Source: Oscillospiraceae bacterium (lineage in GTDB: Bacteria; Bacillota; Clostridia; Oscillospirales; Acutalibacteraceae). Taken from it: a DNA stretch of 64,000 nt. Numbering within the stretch: the stretch's first letter is position 1; each line of letters opens with the position of its first letter. Under the pieces are notes generated by a model. The model did not search any database, was not told the origin of the DNA, and worked only from the letters and a program-made list of their open reading frames with translations. A program made the position numbers and the translations under genes. This document shows, one piece after another, positions 62,601 to 64,000 of the stretch. The stretch is from contig SVOS01000001.1 in NCBI GenBank assembly GCA_015066245.1, positions 1 through 64,000 on the forward strand, read 5' to 3'.

Positions 62601-63423
62601 AACGGCCTACTCTGGACATATCATAACGTCTGGGGTCGAAGAAAAGGCCGTTTAAGTGTGCCTGTGCACTTTCAACTGTGGGAGGCTCAGAGGGTCTTAA
62701 TTTGCGGTAAACCTCAATTAAGCCTGTCTCAACGCTGTCGGTTGTGTCCTTCTCAAGGGTTGCCTTGATACGGTCATCATCACCGAAATATTCTAAAATC
62801 TCAGCATTTGTGCCAAGACCTAATGCACGCAAAAATACTGTAATGGGAATCTTGCGGTTTTTGTCGATACGTACGTAGAATACGTTGTTTACGTCGTTCT
62901 CGTACTCAAGCCAGGCACCACGGTTAGGAATAACTGTAGAGGAGAAAAGCTCAAAACCTGTCTTGTCGTGGTCCATCTTGTAGTAAACACCGGGAGAACG
63001 AACAAGCTGAGATACGATAACTCTCTCTGCACCGTTGATAACAAAGGTACCGCTGTCTGTCATAAGGGGGAAGTCGCCCATAAAGACATTGCTCTCTTTG
63101 ATTTCGCCTGTTTCTTTATTCAGGAGTCTTGCTGTAACTCTGAGTGCTGCAGAGTATGTTGCATCTCTCTCTTTACACTCGATTACACTGTAGTTGGGAT
63201 GGTCAACATCCAAGGTATAGTCGATGAAATCAAGCACAAGATTACCTGAGTAATCTGTAATCTCCGATACATCCTTGAATACCTCTTTGAGTCCCTCGTC
63301 AAGGAACCACTGGTAAGACTTCTTCTGAATCTCGATGAGGTTAGGCATCTGGATAACTTCTTCGATATTAGCGAAGCTTACTCTCTCGCTTTTGCCGAGC
63401 TTAACGGGCTTAGCGTTAATCAT
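59626..63423 (-). CDS. rpoB: RNA polymerase beta subunit
   Basis: 1265 residues from ATG 63423 ([20 protein letters not shown]). A longer GTG start at 63435 overlaps the AGGAG site itself, so ATG is preferred. Recognisable parts: the rifampicin region [45 protein letters not shown], seen in shorter pieces, [24 protein letters not shown] segment, [27 protein letters not shown], and the C-terminal [25 protein letters not shown]. Asp/Ser/Glu-rich C-terminal tail. Transcribed from its own promoter at 63618-63646, after a leader of about 190 bases; no ribosomal protein L7/L12 gene precedes it. Confidence 0.99.
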   Translation of the reverse strand: MINAKPVKLGKSERVSFANIEEVIQMPNLIEIQKKSYQWFLDEGLKEVFKDVSEITDYSGNLVLDFIDYTLDVDHPNYSVIECKERDATYSAALRVTARLLNKETGEIKESNVFMGDFPLMTDSGTFVINGAERVIVSQLVRSPGVYYKMDHDKTGFELFSSTVIPNRGAWLEYENDVNNVFYVRIDKNRKIPITVFLRALGLGTNAEILEYFGDDDRIKATLEKDTTDSVETGLIEVYRKLRPSEPPTVESAQAHLNGLFFDPRRYDMSRVGRYKYNKKLGISQRLANQVLAAPIADPRTGEVLATRGETVSRAKAMVIENAGVREALIAVEGKEIKVISNNMVDIACYVNFDADAECGIKEKVYFPVLCEILDAAQDEAELKEMIKLRAAELVPNHIILDDIFASINYMNNLAEHVGTTDDIDHLGNRRIRCVGELLQNQFRIGFSRLERVIRERMTLQAQDVESLAPNTLINIRPVTAAIKEFFGSSPLSQFMDQTNPLAELTHKRRLSALGPGGLSRDRAGFEVRDVHYSHYGRMCPIETPEGPNIGLISYLATFSRINEYGFIEAAYRKIDKAAGVVTDEVVYMTADQEDEFYVAQANTPLDEEGHFINQRAVGRHRDEFVELDVKKFDYMDVSPRMVISVATSMIPFLENDDANRALMGANMQRQAVPLMVTQSPFVGTGMEYKAGTDSGVCILAEEDGVVMSADADTIRVQYDSGRIKEFEVIKFLRSNQGTCINQIPVVVRGQRFKAGEVLADGPATKDGEISLGKNALIGFMTWEGYNYEDAVLISEKIVRDDVYTSIHIEEYETEARDTKLGAEEITRDIPNVGEDMLKDLDEDGIIHIGAEVHADDILVGKVTPKGETELTAEERLLRAIFGEKAREVRDTSLRVPHGESGIVVDVKVFTRDDSRDELKPGVNKVVRVYLAQKRKISVGDKMAGRHGNKGVVSRILPVEDMPFLPDGTPLDIVLNPLGVPSRMNIGQVLEVHLGYAAKALGLKVMTPVFDGAHEQDIFDAYDEMRAKSERGEYPDKSEVVGIDFGECLRQNGITKDCKTWLKDGRTGDYFDNPVTVGYMYYLKLHHLVDDKIHARSTGPYSLVTQQPLGGKAQFGGQRFGEMEVWALEAYGAAYTLQEILTVKSDDVVGRVKTYEAIVKGQNIPMPGIPESFKVLIKELQSLSLDVRVLDRDGEEIDLKQKFDEDDDLIPATDIDLPDEGVMTSDMEGFMLDEEGEEGNMFDESSLIDDSDDFDFYDDHGSDEF

Positions 63424-63612
63424 TAGGCATATCACTCCTTTTTAAAATTCTCAGCCGACTTACCGCAAACTAAGCCGACTTAGGGGATAAAAAACGGTAA
63501 CAAAAACTTCCATAAAATTAACACTTGACAAGTGCTGATTTATGTGATATATTTCTCATTTCACATCTTTGTGAAATCTGAAAAGGGGTAAATCCCCCCA
63601 TAATGTTACATC
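63424..63612 (-). promoter_or_regulatory. Structured rpoB leader
   Basis: About 190 bases between the promoter and ATG, minus strand. Inverted repeats include GGGGGATTTACCCC (near 63598-63585), ATTTCACAAAGATGTGAAAT (near 63577-63558) and a CACTTGTCAAGTG hairpin (near 63537-63525). A CTAAGTCGGCTTAG hairpin (near 63484-63471) and a second TAAGTCGGCT follow close to the ribosome-binding site. This may be a regulatory leader, but no protein-binding site of known type is recognisable. Confidence 0.5.
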
Positions 63613-63617
63613 TTAGC

Positions 63618-63646
63618 ATTATAGGCGAAAAATCTCCCAAAGTCAA
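63618..63646 (-). promoter_or_regulatory. Promoter of rpoBC
   Basis: Minus-strand TTGACT (63646-63641) and perfect TATAAT (63623-63618), 17-bp spacer. Confidence 0.88.
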
Positions 63647-63853
63647 GGGGCTTTGGCGGATTTTTTGCAATTTTTTTGATTTTAATTCCAATACGCAATC
63701 ATTTTTTGAAATCACTTGTTCTCACAAATTTACGATACACCCGAGTGCGTGTATTATTTACGCTCGCCGTATTTCCCTCTTTTCCCACTTTTTATGGTGT
63801 ATTTTCTGCCCATATCCCCCATATCTTGTATTTATCTTGTGTATATAAAACCA

Positions 63854-63885
63854 AAAGCTCCGCAGAGAATTCTCTGCGGAGCTTT
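63854..63885 (-). terminator. Terminator of the gene ending at 63907
   Basis: A perfect palindrome AAAGCTCCGCAGAGAA / TTCTCTGCGGAGCTTT. On the minus strand TTGGTTTTAT follows, separating this gene from rpoB. Between here and the rpoB promoter (63647-63853) is AT-rich DNA in which I see nothing. Confidence 0.85.
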
Positions 63886-63906
63886 CATATAATCTCAGGG
63901 TAAATT

Positions 63907-64000
63907 TTATTCAACGTCCTCGTAAATAAATCGTGCAACGTCCTGACGCAGTGCGTTCCAGTTTGTAATCTCAAGAACAGAGCCTGCATAATCGTAGTAG
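63907..64000 (-). CDS. C-terminal end of an unidentified gene
   Basis: The last 30 codons of a minus-strand gene that begins beyond the window (reading YYDYAGSVLE, ending ARFIYEDVE and a TAA stop at 63909-63907). It does not match ribosomal protein L7/L12, the gene most often upstream of rpoB. Too short to identify. The strong terminator right after it supports a real gene end. Confidence 0.6.
   Translation of the reverse strand, partial: YYDYAGSVLEITNWNALRQDVARFIYEDVE

Overview
The window looks like a chromosomal segment of a low-to-mid GC Gram-positive anaerobe of class Clostridia, most likely a Ruminococcus/Oscillospirales-type gut bacterium. This rests on purine-rich AGGAGG ribosome-binding sites, consensus sigma-A promoters with 17-bp spacers, a T-box leader, type I dockerins, class B sortases, a SpoVAC sporulation protein and typical Firmicutes versions of RecA, RpoB and RpoC. 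It is mostly housekeeping DNA with several accessory stretches. I saw no rRNA, tRNA, CRISPR array, transposase or prophage.

Layout. 1-7.4 kb: two paralogous secreted multidomain proteins, one cut by the window edge, sharing an extracellular domain related to UGSC-type proteins, then a membrane-anchored protein. 7.8-10 kb: tautomerase, YjbQ and MurF in one minus-strand operon. 10-11 kb: a lipoprotein and a BofC-like protein. 11.3-16.1 kb: PBP1a, homoserine dehydrogenase, aspartokinase. 16.3-20.7 kb: TrmB, a lipoprotein and a two-component system. 20.8-26.3 kb: DUF1385 protein, PrmC, RecA, RecX, RimO, PgsA. 26.3-28.7 kb: cysteine T-box, CysE, CysS. 28.8-32.1 kb: two unknown or PLAT proteins, a sortase B and shikimate kinase. 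32.2-41.8 kb: an acyl-transfer island. 41.8-45.4 kb: FliB-like methylase, MscS and a dockerin protein. 45.6-46.7 kb: SpoVAC with a truncated duplicate beside an inserted small gene. 46.8-51.7 kb: cysteine desulfurase, ThiI, a second large sortase and a CinA-like protein. 51.8-53.8 kb: a TetR regulator and a GH13 glycosidase with matching operators. 54.2-55.6 kb: a second dockerin protein. 56-63.4 kb: rpoC and rpoB with their own promoter. The last 94 bases hold the end of an unidentified gene.

The most interesting region is 32.2-41.8 kb. It combines an adenylation-carrier fusion, a stand-alone carrier protein, two PlsC-type acyltransferases, an LRAT/NCEHF-type acyltransferase, a phosphopantetheinyl transferase, a GT2-GtrA glycosyltransferase, a membrane alpha/beta hydrolase, and an MBOAT plus DHHW pair. 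Two divergent promoters at 37.65-37.77 kb flank a perfect 12-bp inverted repeat, suggesting joint control. The set resembles the logic of the Dlt D-alanylation system, but its parts point to activation of an acyl acid and transfer to a lipid or envelope glycan. The product is unknown.

A family of non-coding repeats, with a GGGAGGGC hairpin and copies of a CTCGGGTGGCTAACCC core, occupies gaps at 7.6, 19.1, 53.8-54.2 and 55.8-56.0 kb, with a possibly related hairpin at 45.6 kb.
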